Shown one piece after another: positions 24,233 through 32,754 of a DNA stretch of 48,831 nucleotides; position 1 is the stretch's first letter; the number at the start of each line of letters is the position of its first letter. A program made the translations under genes and the position numbers. The DNA is from an uncultured Lachnospiraceae bacterium (GTDB lineage Bacteria > Bacillota > Clostridia > Lachnospirales > Lachnospiraceae). The stretch spans positions 1-48,831 of the forward strand of contig URRW01000019.1 of assembly GCA_900550285.1 (NCBI GenBank). The letters are read 5' to 3'. Under the pieces are notes generated by a model. The model was given only the letters and a program-made list of their open reading frames with translations, searched no databases and was not told where the DNA came from.

Positions 24233-25471
24233 TCATTGCAAGCAGAAATTTTCTGATAATTTCCGATAATATTGCCCGCCGCTTGCGCCTGCAAGCCCGT
24301 CCAGCTCCAGAAAGACAAGCTCCTCCATTACGGCAGGGGCAGACGCCTCCCAGCCCCCTTCCCGAAGCTTTAAAAGCACCGCGTCGAGGCTTTCCGGCGT
24401 GGTATCCAACGCCTCCCATACCGCGCGGCGGAAAGGGGAGCGCAGGGAGGCTGGCGCGCCTTCGGATTGTGCCGGCTTTTTGCCGTCTGGCGCTGCGCCT
24501 TTCCTGCCCGCAGGCTTTTGATCATCGTCCGGTACTTCTGCGCTGCCGCCCCCGTCCAGCTCCCGCAAAATCTGCGCCACGCTTACCGCAGCCCCCGCGC
24601 CGTTTCCGATCAGCCGGTTGCAGCCCCGGCTGCACAGATCCGTAATGCGCCCCGGCACGGCGAATACGTCCCGCCCCTGTTCCAGCGCCATATCCACCGT
24701 AATGAGCGTGCCGCTCTTTTCCCGCGCCTCGATAACCAGCACCAGATCGGAAAGCCCGCTGATAATCCGGTTGCGCGGCGGAAAAAGATGCGCATGGGGC
24801 TGCGTCCCCGGCGGATATTCCGACAGGATACATCCCCTTTCCTTAAGCAGGTCATAGAGCTTTCTGTTTTCCGGCGGATAACACACGTCCACGCCGCAGC
24901 CCAGCACCGCGATAGAAAACCCTCCCGCCTGCAACGCCGCCGTTTGGGCGATCCCGTCTGCGCCGCGCGCCATGCCGCTGACGACCGTAATGCCCTCCTT
25001 TGCCAGCCCGCGCCCGAAATAAGCCGCCATCTCCTGTCCGTAAGCCGACGCCGCCCGCGCCCCCACGACCGCTGCGGCTTTTCTGCACCCTCCTGCCCTA
25101 TCTGGCGCTTTATGCGCCCGTTTTTTCCCCGGATCGTCCGGAACTCTTCCTATTCCATAGAGCGCCGCCGGAGGATCCGGAATCTGGCGAAGCCGCTTTG
25201 GATAATCATCATCCCACAAAGGCAGGAAAAAAATTCCCCTTTTCTGAAAATCCTCCAATTTTTTTGCCGCCTCATCTGCCCGGGCGCCGGAAAGTTGCGC
25301 GCCTACTTTTTTTGCCCGCGCTTCGCCCAGTATTTCCCGCAGCGCCGGTTCTGAAAGCGTTAGCGCCTCCGATACGCTTTCTGTTTTTTCCAAAAGGCGC
25401 ATGATCCCCGCCCTCCCTAATCCATCTATGCTGCACAGCGCAAAATATTCCGCTTTTTCCCGCTCGTCCAT
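24233..25471 (-). CDS. dprA: DNA-processing protein DprA (Smf)
   Basis: A 412-residue DprA that loads RecA on incoming single-stranded DNA during transformation. An N-terminal helix-hairpin region is followed by the Rossmann-like core: AVVGARAASAYG, SGMARGADGIAQTAAL, VLGCGVDVCYPPEN and FPPRNRIISGLSD. After a Gly/Pro/Lys-rich linker (about 315-345), a C-terminal winged helix ends VFLELDGLAGASGGQYYRKL. Odd point: about 20 basic residues (VPDDPGKKRAHKAPDRAGG) sit between the ALYGIG strand and the first Rossmann strand, where most family members have a few residues. AGGAG directly precedes the ATG. Confidence 0.96.
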   Translation of the reverse strand: MDEREKAEYFALCSIDGLGRAGIMRLLEKTESVSEALTLSEPALREILGEARAKKVGAQLSGARADEAAKKLEDFQKRGIFFLPLWDDDYPKRLRQIPDPPAALYGIGRVPDDPGKKRAHKAPDRAGGCRKAAAVVGARAASAYGQEMAAYFGRGLAKEGITVVSGMARGADGIAQTAALQAGGFSIAVLGCGVDVCYPPENRKLYDLLKERGCILSEYPPGTQPHAHLFPPRNRIISGLSDLVLVIEAREKSGTLITVDMALEQGRDVFAVPGRITDLCSRGCNRLIGNGAGAAVSVAQILRELDGGGSAEVPDDDQKPAGRKGAAPDGKKPAQSEGAPASLRSPFRRAVWEALDTTPESLDAVLLKLREGGWEASAPAVMEELVFLELDGLAGASGGQYYRKLSENFCLQ

Positions 25472-25492
25472 CGCTCCTCCTTTTTATATCCC

Positions 25493-27091
25493 TCATTTTT
25501 GCAGCATATGCTGATTCCGGTAATACACCGCCTGACTTAAGTGGCGCACCAGAATCCTTTCGCTGCCGTCCAGATCTGCCAGCGTCCGCGCCGTGCGGAT
25601 CACGCGATGACAGCCCCGTGCCGAAAGCCTCGCCTGTCCCGCCGCTTTTTCCAAAAATTCCTGTTCCTGAAAGCCCAGCGCGCAATACCGCAAAAGCTCT
25701 CCTGCCCCCAGCCGCCCGTTTACCCCGATCGGCGTGCCTGCGTAGCGGAAGCTCTGGCGCTCCCGCGCTTCCAAAACCCGCTCCCGCATCCGGACGCTGT
25801 CGGACGGCGCTTTTTTGCCTGCGTCATCCGAAAGGGCATCTAAAGCAGCTTCCGAAGCGTTTTTTGTCTCCCACAGCATCCGTACCGGAAGCGGCGATAC
25901 GCTGCAGCATAAATCAATCCGATCCAGCAGCGGCCCTGAGATCCGCGACAGATAACGTGCCACCTCCCACTCCCGGCACCTGCACCGGTTCCGGTCCGGA
26001 TAATAGCCGCAGGGACACGGATTGGTAGCGGCAAGCAGCATAAAATCCGCCGGATACACAAAATTTCCCCTGCTCCTTGCCAGAAAAATCTTTCCCTCCT
26101 CCAACGGCTGGCGCAGCACGTCCAGCGTCTGACGCTTAAATTCCGCCAGCTCGTCCAAAAACAAAACGCCCCTGTGCGCCAGCGTCACCATCCCGGGCTT
26201 TGGGATGCTGCCGCCCCCGGTCAGCGCATAAGGCGACACCGTATGGTGCGGGCTTACGAACGGTCTTTTTTCCAAAAGCCGCCCTTCCTCCAGCTGCCCT
26301 GCCGCGCTGTAAATGGACGAAATCTCATACTGCTCCTGCCGCGTCATAGGCGGTAAAATCCCGGGCATACACCGCGCCAGCATTGTTTTCCCGGTTCCCG
26401 GCGGCCCTGTAAGCAGCAGATTGTGCATGCCTGCCGCCGCTGCCATCGCCGCAGTCTTTGCTTCCTCCATCCCCTTTACAATCGAAAAATCCGGCTCCTC
26501 TTCTGTCTGTGCCCGCCCTGTACAGGGCAGCTTTTCCAGCCCTTTTTGCGCCTTTTTTCTCAGCAGGCTCCGTTCCTCTGCGTCCGAAGCCAGATAAAGC
26601 ATCGCCTCCTCCAGCGTCTCCACGCCCATCGCGCAGATTTCCTCCCGCAAAAGCCCCTCCCGGAAATTTTCCATCGGCAGGATACATTCGGAAATTCCTG
26701 CTTCTGCTGCCGCCGTCACCATCGCCAAAACGCCCCTCACCGGCTTTACCCGCGCGTCCAGCCCCAGCTCCCCTGCCGCCCAGACGCCCCTGAGCCTTTC
26801 GGGCGGGATTACCTCCTTTGCCGCAAGGATTCCAAGCGCCACCGGAAGATCGAACGACGTTCCCGTTTTGGGGATACCCGCCGGGGAAAGATTGACCGTT
26901 ATTTTTTCCGCGGAAAGCCCCATCCCAATATGGTGCAGCGCCACACGGATCCGCTCCCGTGCTTCGCGCACCTCGCTGTCCAAAAGCCCCACCATGTCAA
27001 AGCACGGGAGCCCTCTCGACACATCGACCTCCACCTGCGCGGCATAGCTTTTTAAACCGTAAAGCCCTCCCGCATTGATCTGACAATACAT
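25493..27091 (-). CDS. comM: ComM/YifB-type Mg-chelatase-like AAA+ ATPase
   Basis: A 532-residue hexameric helicase of the ComM/YifB family, linked to branch migration in natural transformation. The N-terminal ChlI-like domain (MYCQINAGGLYGLKSYAAQV; FDMVGLLDSEVREARERI) is followed by Walker A LTGPPGTGKTML, Walker B GVLFLDELAEF and the family's cysteine stretch NPCPCGYYPDRNRCRC. A C-terminal Mg-chelatase domain ends the protein. AAAGGAAGTT precedes the ATG at 27091. It is the first gene of the comM-dprA-topA-codY group; its pairing with dprA is conserved in clostridia. Confidence 0.96.
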   Translation of the reverse strand: MYCQINAGGLYGLKSYAAQVEVDVSRGLPCFDMVGLLDSEVREARERIRVALHHIGMGLSAEKITVNLSPAGIPKTGTSFDLPVALGILAAKEVIPPERLRGVWAAGELGLDARVKPVRGVLAMVTAAAEAGISECILPMENFREGLLREEICAMGVETLEEAMLYLASDAEERSLLRKKAQKGLEKLPCTGRAQTEEEPDFSIVKGMEEAKTAAMAAAAGMHNLLLTGPPGTGKTMLARCMPGILPPMTRQEQYEISSIYSAAGQLEEGRLLEKRPFVSPHHTVSPYALTGGGSIPKPGMVTLAHRGVLFLDELAEFKRQTLDVLRQPLEEGKIFLARSRGNFVYPADFMLLAATNPCPCGYYPDRNRCRCREWEVARYLSRISGPLLDRIDLCCSVSPLPVRMLWETKNASEAALDALSDDAGKKAPSDSVRMRERVLEARERQSFRYAGTPIGVNGRLGAGELLRYCALGFQEQEFLEKAAGQARLSARGCHRVIRTARTLADLDGSERILVRHLSQAVYYRNQHMLQK

Positions 27092-27224
27092 AACTTCCTT
27101 TCCGTCCCGCAAAAATTATGTATGCGAATATAAATTCTTCTTTATCCCATCGGAAAATCCGGGCGATTCGCCCTCGAAAAAGGCAGACCAGAACGTCCGC
27201 CGCCCAACTATCATAACTGATTTT

Positions 27225-27253
27225 ACAATACCGCAGCACGCGGCTTCTGTCAA
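27225..27253 (-). promoter_or_regulatory. Predicted promoter of the comM-dprA-topA-codY operon
   Basis: On the minus strand a perfect TTGACA (27248-27253) is followed after 17 bases by TATTGT (27225-27230). The leader of about 125 bases contains a small GGGCGA/TCGCCC hairpin. Confidence 0.7.
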
Positions 27254-27310
27254 GAAAAAAACAGCCTGTATTGCCAAAAACAGCCTGTATCCCACAGCCT
27301 TTTGCATAAA
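27254..27310. other. Non-coding stretch with a short direct repeat
   Basis: The 355-bp gap between comM and echF holds the comM promoter, this stretch, the ech-side terminator and a gene remnant. Here the 11-base unit AACAGCCTGTA occurs twice near 27261 and 27283, about 22 bp apart. No gene is seen. Confidence 0.4.
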
Positions 27311-27362
27311 TCCGAAAATCCGAAAATCGCCCGGCCCCGGAAAAATCCCCGAAGCCGAGCGA
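27311..27362 (-). terminator. Terminator of the ech hydrogenase operon
   Basis: On the minus strand TCGCTCGGC and GCCGGGCGA (plus-strand 27354-27362 and 27327-27335) form a 9-bp stem with one G-U pair, followed by TTTTC and a second T-rich tract. Confidence 0.7.
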
Positions 27363-27373
27363 TCCTCTGAATG

Positions 27374-27535
27374 TTATTCTTTTATTTCATCCGCTGCGAC
27401 CATGCACTCCTTTTGCCAGAATGCGATTCCATACCGAAGCACGTTCTTAAATCCGCTGCGTTCCAGCTTCCGCGCATACTGTTTTTCCGCAATCTGATCC
27501 AGTGCGGTCCGGCATCCTTCTTTCAGCCCCGCCTG
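27374..27535 (-). pseudogene. 3' remnant of an AAA-ATPase/PD-(D/E)XK family gene
   Basis: In a different minus-strand frame from echF, about 53 codons read through ALDQIAEKQYARKLERSGF and then NVLRYGIAFWQKECMV to a stop at 27374. This is the typical C-terminus of the common AAA-ATPase-like proteins with a PD-(D/E)XK nuclease-like tail, which end with a QI-x2-K-x-YA and YGIAF-x2-K-x-C pattern. No start or ATPase domain is present, and a TAA closes the frame just upstream. The echF frame runs through the same DNA and stops inside it at 27447, so echF appears to have lost its own 3' end to this fragment. Family assignment is from remembered consensus and unchecked. Confidence 0.65.
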
Positions 27536-27986
27536 CCGGATTTACAGGATTCTTTTCCGCCGAAGCTATCCCTCCCTGCCCCGCCGGCTTTACCACAACC
27601 TTCTTCTCCGGAATCTCCACCGTATCCGTCCGCTTCTCTGTCCCCGGCGCAGTGTAGCCCGACACGATCGAAAGGCATTTCTTCGGGCACATATTCACGC
27701 AGCTTCCGCACTGCACGCAGTCGAACCGGCTGATCGACCACGTGTTTTCTGCCCGGTTGACCGTGATCGCGCCGGGCGGGCAGGAACGCATGCACATCCC
27801 GCAGCCGATGCAGTCGGCTGCGTTTATTTCAATATGCCCCCGCATCCGCTCCGGAAATTCCGCCGGTTTTTCCGGATATGCGACGGTGGCGGGCTTGGAA
27901 AACAGATTTTTCAGCGCGGTTTTTGCATAGACAAACACCTTTACCTTGTCAAGCTCCAGATCTGCTTTTATTTTATCAAGATCCAT
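27447..27986 (-). CDS. echF: Ech hydrogenase ferredoxin subunit (EchF/NuoI-like)
   Basis: A 179-residue iron-sulfur subunit that passes electrons from soluble ferredoxin to the hydrogenase small subunit. It carries two [4Fe-4S] motifs, Cys59-62-65-69 (CIGCGMCMRSCP) and Cys90-93-96-100 (CVQCGSCVNMCP). The N-terminal part resembles NuoI/EchF. The catalytic part ends near residue 112; about 65 low-complexity residues follow. The last 25-30 are an out-of-frame reading of the gene remnant at 27374-27535, so the native C-terminus has probably been replaced. GGAGG lies nine bases before the ATG. It is the last gene of the ech operon. Confidence 0.9.
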   Translation of the reverse strand: MDLDKIKADLELDKVKVFVYAKTALKNLFSKPATVAYPEKPAEFPERMRGHIEINAADCIGCGMCMRSCPPGAITVNRAENTWSISRFDCVQCGSCVNMCPKKCLSIVSGYTAPGTEKRTDTVEIPEKKVVVKPAGQGGIASAEKNPVNPAGGAERRMPDRTGSDCGKTVCAEAGTQRI

Positions 27987-28005
27987 CTCTATCTTCCTCC
28001 AAATC

Positions 28006-29085
28006 CTAGCGTTCCGTACAGCTGATGCACGGATCGATCGTCAGGATCAGCAGCGGCACATCCGCCAGCTGACAGCCCTTTAACAGATCCACCATCGGCG
28101 GAATGTTGCTCGTCGTCGGTGTGCGCAGGCGGAAACGGTCCAGATTTTTCGTACCGTTTCCTTTTACATAATAAATTGCCTCGCCCCTTGGCTGTTCGAT
28201 GCGCATAAAATATTCGCCGGAAGGATTGCCCTTGACCGGCTCTGCGACCGGCCCCTCCGGGATTTTGGAAACCGCCTCCCGGATCAGATGGAGCGACTGC
28301 ACAAGCTCTTCCAGACGCACCTCGCATCTTGCATAGGAATCGCCGTCCGTGCGGACGACCGGCTCCACATTCAGGTCGCAATATGCGCCATAGCCCAGCA
28401 TCCGCACGTCATAGGCTTCACCGCTGGCGCGCAGCATCGGCCCCACCGCCCCTGCAAGCAGCGCATCCTTTCTTTTTAAGACGCCCAGCTCCTTTAAACG
28501 GCTCTGCACCGTGTAATCCTTTAAAAAGGTTTTCGTCATCGGGCGGATCGCCTCTTCCAGCTTCTCTGCCATATCGGAGATCGCCTTTAACATCGAACCG
28601 TCCATGTCCTTTAATACGCCGCCGACCGTATTTACCGAAAAAATGATCCGCCCTCCGGTCGTTAAATCGAACATCGTCAGCACTTCCTCGCGCAGCCGCC
28701 ACGCTTCCATAAACAGGCTTTCAAAACCCATGGCGTCCGCCAAAAGCCCCAGCCACAAAAGATGGCTGTGCACGCGGCTCATCTCCATCCAGATCGTCCG
28801 CAGATAGGACGCCCTTTTGGGAACCTCAATGCCCATCACATGCTCCACCGCCTCGCAGTAGCCCATGCCGTGCCCGCAGCTGCAGATGCCGCAGACGCGC
28901 TCCGCGATGTAAACATACTGTTTAAAATCCTTTTTTTCCACCAGCTTTTCCAGCCCCCGGTGGATAAATCCGATGCTGGGGATGGCTTCCACGACCACCT
29001 CATCCTCCAGCACAAGATCCAGATGGATCGGCTCCGGCAACACCGGATGCTGCGGCCCGAACGGTACAATACTCTGTTTTGCCAT
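28006..29085 (-). CDS. echE: Ech [NiFe]-hydrogenase large subunit
   Basis: A 359-residue catalytic subunit of a group 4 [NiFe] hydrogenase, related to NuoD. Nickel-iron ligands are Cys65 and Cys68 in ERVCGICSCGHG and Cys353 and Cys356 in the C-terminal DPCISCTER. Complex I NuoD lacks both pairs, which separates this from a respiratory complex I. The N-terminus (MAKQSIVPFGPQHPVLPEPI) is typical of EchE. The protein ends three residues after the last Cys, so there is no C-terminal peptide to cleave, as reported for some group 4 enzymes. It lies between echD and echF; assembly depends on the hyp genes encoded divergently. Confidence 0.95.
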   Translation of the reverse strand: MAKQSIVPFGPQHPVLPEPIHLDLVLEDEVVVEAIPSIGFIHRGLEKLVEKKDFKQYVYIAERVCGICSCGHGMGYCEAVEHVMGIEVPKRASYLRTIWMEMSRVHSHLLWLGLLADAMGFESLFMEAWRLREEVLTMFDLTTGGRIIFSVNTVGGVLKDMDGSMLKAISDMAEKLEEAIRPMTKTFLKDYTVQSRLKELGVLKRKDALLAGAVGPMLRASGEAYDVRMLGYGAYCDLNVEPVVRTDGDSYARCEVRLEELVQSLHLIREAVSKIPEGPVAEPVKGNPSGEYFMRIEQPRGEAIYYVKGNGTKNLDRFRLRTPTTSNIPPMVDLLKGCQLADVPLLILTIDPCISCTER

Positions 29086-29091
29086 CTTCCC

Positions 29092-29442
29092 TCACCCCTT
29101 TTCCTTAAACGGCGTTTCCCGATCAATCCGGTAAAGCTTATGATGATAGTCTACCGTCAGGTTTTTGATCGGCACGCCAAACAGCTCTGCCGCCTCGTTT
29201 TCCTGGATAAACGCGCAGGGATATACCTGCGTAATGCTGGATACTTCCTCATCCGTTCCCGTATGGAGACGAAGCGTTACCATTTCATAATTTTTGCAGA
29301 ACGAATAGCTCAGCTCGAAGCCGTCCTCTATTCGCACGGCGCAGATCTGCACAAGCCGCCATTCCTCCATTTTCATACGGATCACTTCATTAAAAAAATC
29401 ATCCATCGAGATTTCCCTGATCTGATTTTTGTCTTCCATCAT
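29092..29442 (-). CDS. echD: Ech hydrogenase subunit D (NuoC-like)
   Basis: A 116-residue homologue of the complex I 30-kDa subunit, a peripheral protein that helps seat the catalytic subunits. The family text is in the second half: SSITQVYPCAFIQENEAAEL and FGVPIKNLTVDYH. It is shorter than NuoC, as EchD proteins are. Two adjacent ATGs exist (29442 and 29439). I take 29442 because it overlaps the echC stop as ATGA and has AGGAG five bases upstream. The gap to echE is only six bases. Confidence 0.85.
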   Translation of the reverse strand: MMEDKNQIREISMDDFFNEVIRMKMEEWRLVQICAVRIEDGFELSYSFCKNYEMVTLRLHTGTDEEVSSITQVYPCAFIQENEAAELFGVPIKNLTVDYHHKLYRIDRETPFKEKG

Positions 29443-29882
29443 TTCTGCTCCTTTGACCGTTCCAGCGCCTTTGTTTTTTCATCCAGAATCTTTAACGCCT
29501 CCACGACGCCGTCGATGATCGCCTCCGGACGCGCCGCGCAGCCCGGCACGTAAACGTCCACCGGGATCACCGTGTCGATGCCGCCCCGGATGTTATAGCA
29601 CTCCTTAAAAACGCCGCCCGTGCAGGCGCAGATCCCGACCGCCACGACCACCTTCGGCTCCGGCATCTGGCTGTAAAGCTGCTTTACCACGCTTTCGGTC
29701 TGGCTGTTGACGCCGCCCGTGATCAAAAGGATGTCCGCCTGAAACGGGTCACCCGTATTGATCACGCCGAACCGTTCCAGATCATATTTGGGCGTCAGGC
29801 AGTCCAGCACCTCTATATCACAGCCGTTGCAGCTGCTTGCATCATAATGCAGAAGCCACGGCGAATTCGATACTTTTCCCAT
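29439..29882 (-). CDS. echC: Ech hydrogenase small subunit (NuoB-like)
   Basis: A 147-residue electron-transfer subunit carrying the proximal [4Fe-4S] cluster next to the NiFe site. Cys18 and Cys21 (SSCNGCDIEVLDCLTP), Cys85/87 (GICACTGG) and Cys115 (VPGCAARPEAIIDG) supply the ligands. The frame is open far upstream, but the ATG at 29882 has GGAG six bases before it and begins just ahead of the conserved domain (MGKVSNSPWLLHYDASSCNG). It lies 20 bases after the echB stop. Unlike uptake hydrogenases it has no twin-arginine signal, consistent with a cytoplasm-facing enzyme. Confidence 0.95.
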   Translation of the reverse strand: MGKVSNSPWLLHYDASSCNGCDIEVLDCLTPKYDLERFGVINTGDPFQADILLITGGVNSQTESVVKQLYSQMPEPKVVVAVGICACTGGVFKECYNIRGGIDTVIPVDVYVPGCAARPEAIIDGVVEALKILDEKTKALERSKEQK

Positions 29883-29902
29883 ATCAATCTCCATTCCCCA
29901 CT

Positions 29903-30766
29903 TTATTTGATCAGCATCAGGATCAGCAGATTTAAGCCGCCCGTCAGAAGCGTCACGATCCAGCAGCCTGCCAGCACCTGATTCCATTTTAAACGGGCGC
30001 TCACGTTGTCCCACAAAATCTCCGCAAAATAGATCACCATACACACTGCGGCAGCCACGATCCAGCTCCACCAGTGCTCGTTGACGATAAACAGCCCGAA
30101 AATACCGAAGATCAGCACGATCTCATAATATTCCGCGATATTCATGACCGCCAGCGTCGCCCCGCTCATCTCGGTCGTAATGCCCTTTACCATCTCCTGA
30201 TGGGCATGATGGCTCGTGGACAGGTCGAAGGGGGATTTTCTCAGCTTTAACGCCGCCGTAAACATAAAGCCCACCAAAAACCCCGGCATAAACGCCACCG
30301 CGCTGACCGGCGCCTGAATGATGTCCGCCACATGGAAGGATCCGGTCGCCAGATAAAACCCGACCGCCACCAGAAGCGTCAGCGGCTCGTACGCCATCAT
30401 CTGCACCATTTCCCGGCTTGCCCCCATGTTTGCAAAGGGCGAGGAATCGCTGGACGCCGCCATGACCAGAAACATGTCCGCCGTGGACAGGATGAACAGG
30501 CACATCAGAATATCCATGCCGCCAAACAGCATCGCCCCGGCGATGACGATAAACACCAGATAGCTTAAATTCAGCAAAAGCTGCACATTGTTGACCGCCA
30601 GCATCTGCTTGGAAAACAGCTTTCTCAAATCATAAAAAGGCTGCCATACCGACGGTCCCTTCCGCCTCTGCATCCGCGCGCTCACGATCCGGTCAAAGCT
30701 GTCCATCAGCCCGCCGATCAGGGGCGCCAAAAGCAGATAGGCGATCACACAAATCACTCTGTTCAT
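29903..30766 (-). CDS. echB: Ech hydrogenase membrane subunit B (NuoH-like)
   Basis: A 287-residue membrane protein homologous to NuoH/HycD that joins the peripheral arm to the ion-translocating antiporter-like subunit. About eight hydrophobic helices are visible, with the conserved block DRIVSARMQRRKGPSVWQPF after the first helix. An acidic loop near 208-215 (TTEMSGATLAVMN) corresponds to the conserved quinone/ion-path region of NuoH. It overlaps the echA stop as ATGA, and its ribosome site (GGAGG) lies inside the end of echA, so translation is coupled. Confidence 0.94.
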   Translation of the reverse strand: MNRVICVIAYLLLAPLIGGLMDSFDRIVSARMQRRKGPSVWQPFYDLRKLFSKQMLAVNNVQLLLNLSYLVFIVIAGAMLFGGMDILMCLFILSTADMFLVMAASSDSSPFANMGASREMVQMMAYEPLTLLVAVGFYLATGSFHVADIIQAPVSAVAFMPGFLVGFMFTAALKLRKSPFDLSTSHHAHQEMVKGITTEMSGATLAVMNIAEYYEIVLIFGIFGLFIVNEHWWSWIVAAAVCMVIYFAEILWDNVSARLKWNQVLAGCWIVTLLTGGLNLLILMLIK

Positions 30767-32655
30767 ACCGCACCTCCTATGATCAGGCAGAACACGATGA
30801 TCAGAACCACCGCCGACAATATCAGGGACGGCTTTAACAGATGCCTCCGCCCGAATTCAAACCGCAGATACCAGTTGCTTAAATACAAATGCTTTTCCTC
30901 CCCGAAGCTGTCCGTAAAATGCCGGTTGTCGCCCCGGTTGATGCCGCCCATGTAAATCTGTACCAGCTGCCTTTTTGCGCCGCCGCTGACCAAAAACATG
31001 ATCGCCGGGACGATCAGCACCGCTCCCAGCATGATCGCCATCGTCGTCAGCACGCTCATGGAAAGCACCGCCTCGGACGCGCCGAACATTTCCGCCACGA
31101 TCGGGTCTACCACATGGGTCGCCACAAACGGAAGCATCAGGCACAGCAAAAGCATGATCGCCGCATGCACAAACATCGAAAGATACTCGTCTTTGCGCGT
31201 CACGTCCTCCACGCCCTTTCTGGCATGGTGCTGGGAAATCAGCTTTGCCAGCCACTTCGTCCAGTAAAACATCGTTGTGGCGCTGCCGTATGCGATACAG
31301 ATGACTAAAAATACGTTTTCGGAGTCCACAAACGCCTTTAACGCCACCCATTTTGAAATCAGCATGCCAAAGGGGGCAAGATACATGCCCGCGATGCCGA
31401 TGCCCATGATATAGGCAAGCTTCGGAAGCCGCAGCAAAAGCCCGTGCATATCCTCAATATCCCGGGAGCCGAGACAGTTTTCCGCCGCGCCCACCGCCTG
31501 AAACAGCATGGATTTGCTGACAGAATGGAAAATCATCAGAAAGATCGCGCCCCAGACTGTCTCCTTTACGCCTGTTCCCGCGCACGCCACGATCAGCCCC
31601 AGATTGGAGATCGTCGAAAAGGCGAGCACCTTTTTGCCGTCGTTCTGGGCGATTGCCATCATGCTTGCCATGATAAACGTAAACCCGCCGATGCAGGATA
31701 CCATCAGCCCCACGATATTGCCGCTTAATGCCGGAGCGATCCGGATCAGCAGATACACGCCCGCCTTTACCATCGTCGCGCTGTGCAAAAGGGCGCTGGA
31801 AGGCGTCGGCGCAACCATCGCCCCGAACAGCCATGTGGAAAAAGGCATCTGCGCCGATTTGGTCAGGCCTGCAAGGGCAAGGCACGCCAGCGGAAACATC
31901 ATGCCGGAGGAAACCGCGTCGGAAAGCTGGACGCTTCCCTGCGTAAAGGCAAGCACCGCGATCGCTGCGGCAAACCCAAGCCCTCCCAGCAGGTTCATCC
32001 ACAGCGCCGAAAAGCTGTTTTCCAGCGCTTCCTCCGTGCGCGTGTAGCCGATCATCAAAAAAGAAATCACGCTCGTAATCTCCCAGAAAAAATACATCCA
32101 GATCAGGCTCTGGGAAAAGACCAGCCCAAACATCGCCGCCAGAAACAAAAACAGCATGGAAAAAAAGAACGGCTGCCTGTCCTTGTACTCCTTATGATGC
32201 TCGTGATAGCCCTTCATGTAGCCCACCGTATAAATGCAGATAAAGCCGCCCACAAAGGCGATGATCACGCACATGAGCACAGTCAGCCAGTCCACCATCA
32301 TGTGCTCCTTTTCCACGATCGGCGCGGTCTGCTCCACATACAAGATCAGCCCTGTCTGCGCCACCGACAAAACCGCCGGCAGCACCTTGTGATATTTGAC
32401 GCTCATAAAAACGATCAGGAGCATCAGCCCGATCTCCCCAACCGTCATCAGATGGTCCACCGTCTCCGTCGCCGTAAAAAATACTGCGCGCCCGTATCCG
32501 CCCGCTCCCCAGCCTGCAAGCAGGGCAAGCGTCGCTGCCATAATGCAGCCTGCGCCTGCGTACACGATAATCCCCCGGATCCTGCCGTCTTTGAGCAAAG
32601 CCATCAGAACCGCCAGAAGCACCGGAATCCCGATCAGTACCGGTATCAGTACCAT
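30763..32655 (-). CDS. echA: Ech hydrogenase antiporter-like subunit A (NuoL/HyfB-like)
   Basis: A 630-residue Mrp/NuoL-type integral membrane protein that would translocate H+ or Na+ as ferredoxin electrons reduce protons to H2. The core proton-conducting motif is visible: MYFFWEITSVISFLMIGYTR (the conserved Glu after FFW), GLTKSAQMPFSTWLFGAM and PTPSSALLHSATMVKAGVYL. I count about 14-16 hydrophobic helices. GGAGG seven bases upstream fixes the ATG at 32655; the longer open frame upstream spans the promoter and is untranslated. It is the first gene of echABCDEF. Confidence 0.95.
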   Translation of the reverse strand: MVLIPVLIGIPVLLAVLMALLKDGRIRGIIVYAGAGCIMAATLALLAGWGAGGYGRAVFFTATETVDHLMTVGEIGLMLLIVFMSVKYHKVLPAVLSVAQTGLILYVEQTAPIVEKEHMMVDWLTVLMCVIIAFVGGFICIYTVGYMKGYHEHHKEYKDRQPFFFSMLFLFLAAMFGLVFSQSLIWMYFFWEITSVISFLMIGYTRTEEALENSFSALWMNLLGGLGFAAAIAVLAFTQGSVQLSDAVSSGMMFPLACLALAGLTKSAQMPFSTWLFGAMVAPTPSSALLHSATMVKAGVYLLIRIAPALSGNIVGLMVSCIGGFTFIMASMMAIAQNDGKKVLAFSTISNLGLIVACAGTGVKETVWGAIFLMIFHSVSKSMLFQAVGAAENCLGSRDIEDMHGLLLRLPKLAYIMGIGIAGMYLAPFGMLISKWVALKAFVDSENVFLVICIAYGSATTMFYWTKWLAKLISQHHARKGVEDVTRKDEYLSMFVHAAIMLLLCLMLPFVATHVVDPIVAEMFGASEAVLSMSVLTTMAIMLGAVLIVPAIMFLVSGGAKRQLVQIYMGGINRGDNRHFTDSFGEEKHLYLSNWYLRFEFGRRHLLKPSLILSAVVLIIVFCLIIGGAV

Positions 32656-32725
32656 GATCCTACCTCCCTCTTGACTCAGCGTATCTTTTCTTAAAGAATG
32701 CGCCCCTTTTTTCTTCTCTTTTCTA

Positions 32726-32754
32726 TTTATAGACCTTTTAACAGATTTTTGCAA
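32726..32754 (-). promoter_or_regulatory. Predicted promoter of the ech operon
   Basis: On the minus strand TTGCAA (32749-32754) is followed after exactly 17 bases by TATAAA (32726-32731), giving a leader of about 65-70 bases before echA. A 9-bp inverted repeat (32665-32673 and 32752-32760) brackets promoter and leader. No equally clear hyp promoter was found in the plus direction. Confidence 0.7.

Noticed and set aside
24467..25354. A 295-codon plus-strand open frame opposite dprA
   Set aside because: It is opposite a complete dprA, with no family resemblance.
27447..32655. Respiratory complex I (nuo) instead of a hydrogenase
   Set aside because: There are only six subunits in Ech order, the NuoD-like subunit has both CxxC nickel-iron motifs, and a full hyp set is adjacent.
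31783..32694. A 303-codon plus-strand open frame opposite echA
   Set aside because: The His/Gln/Arg-rich translation is typical of the antisense of hydrophobic membrane genes, and there is no ribosome site.
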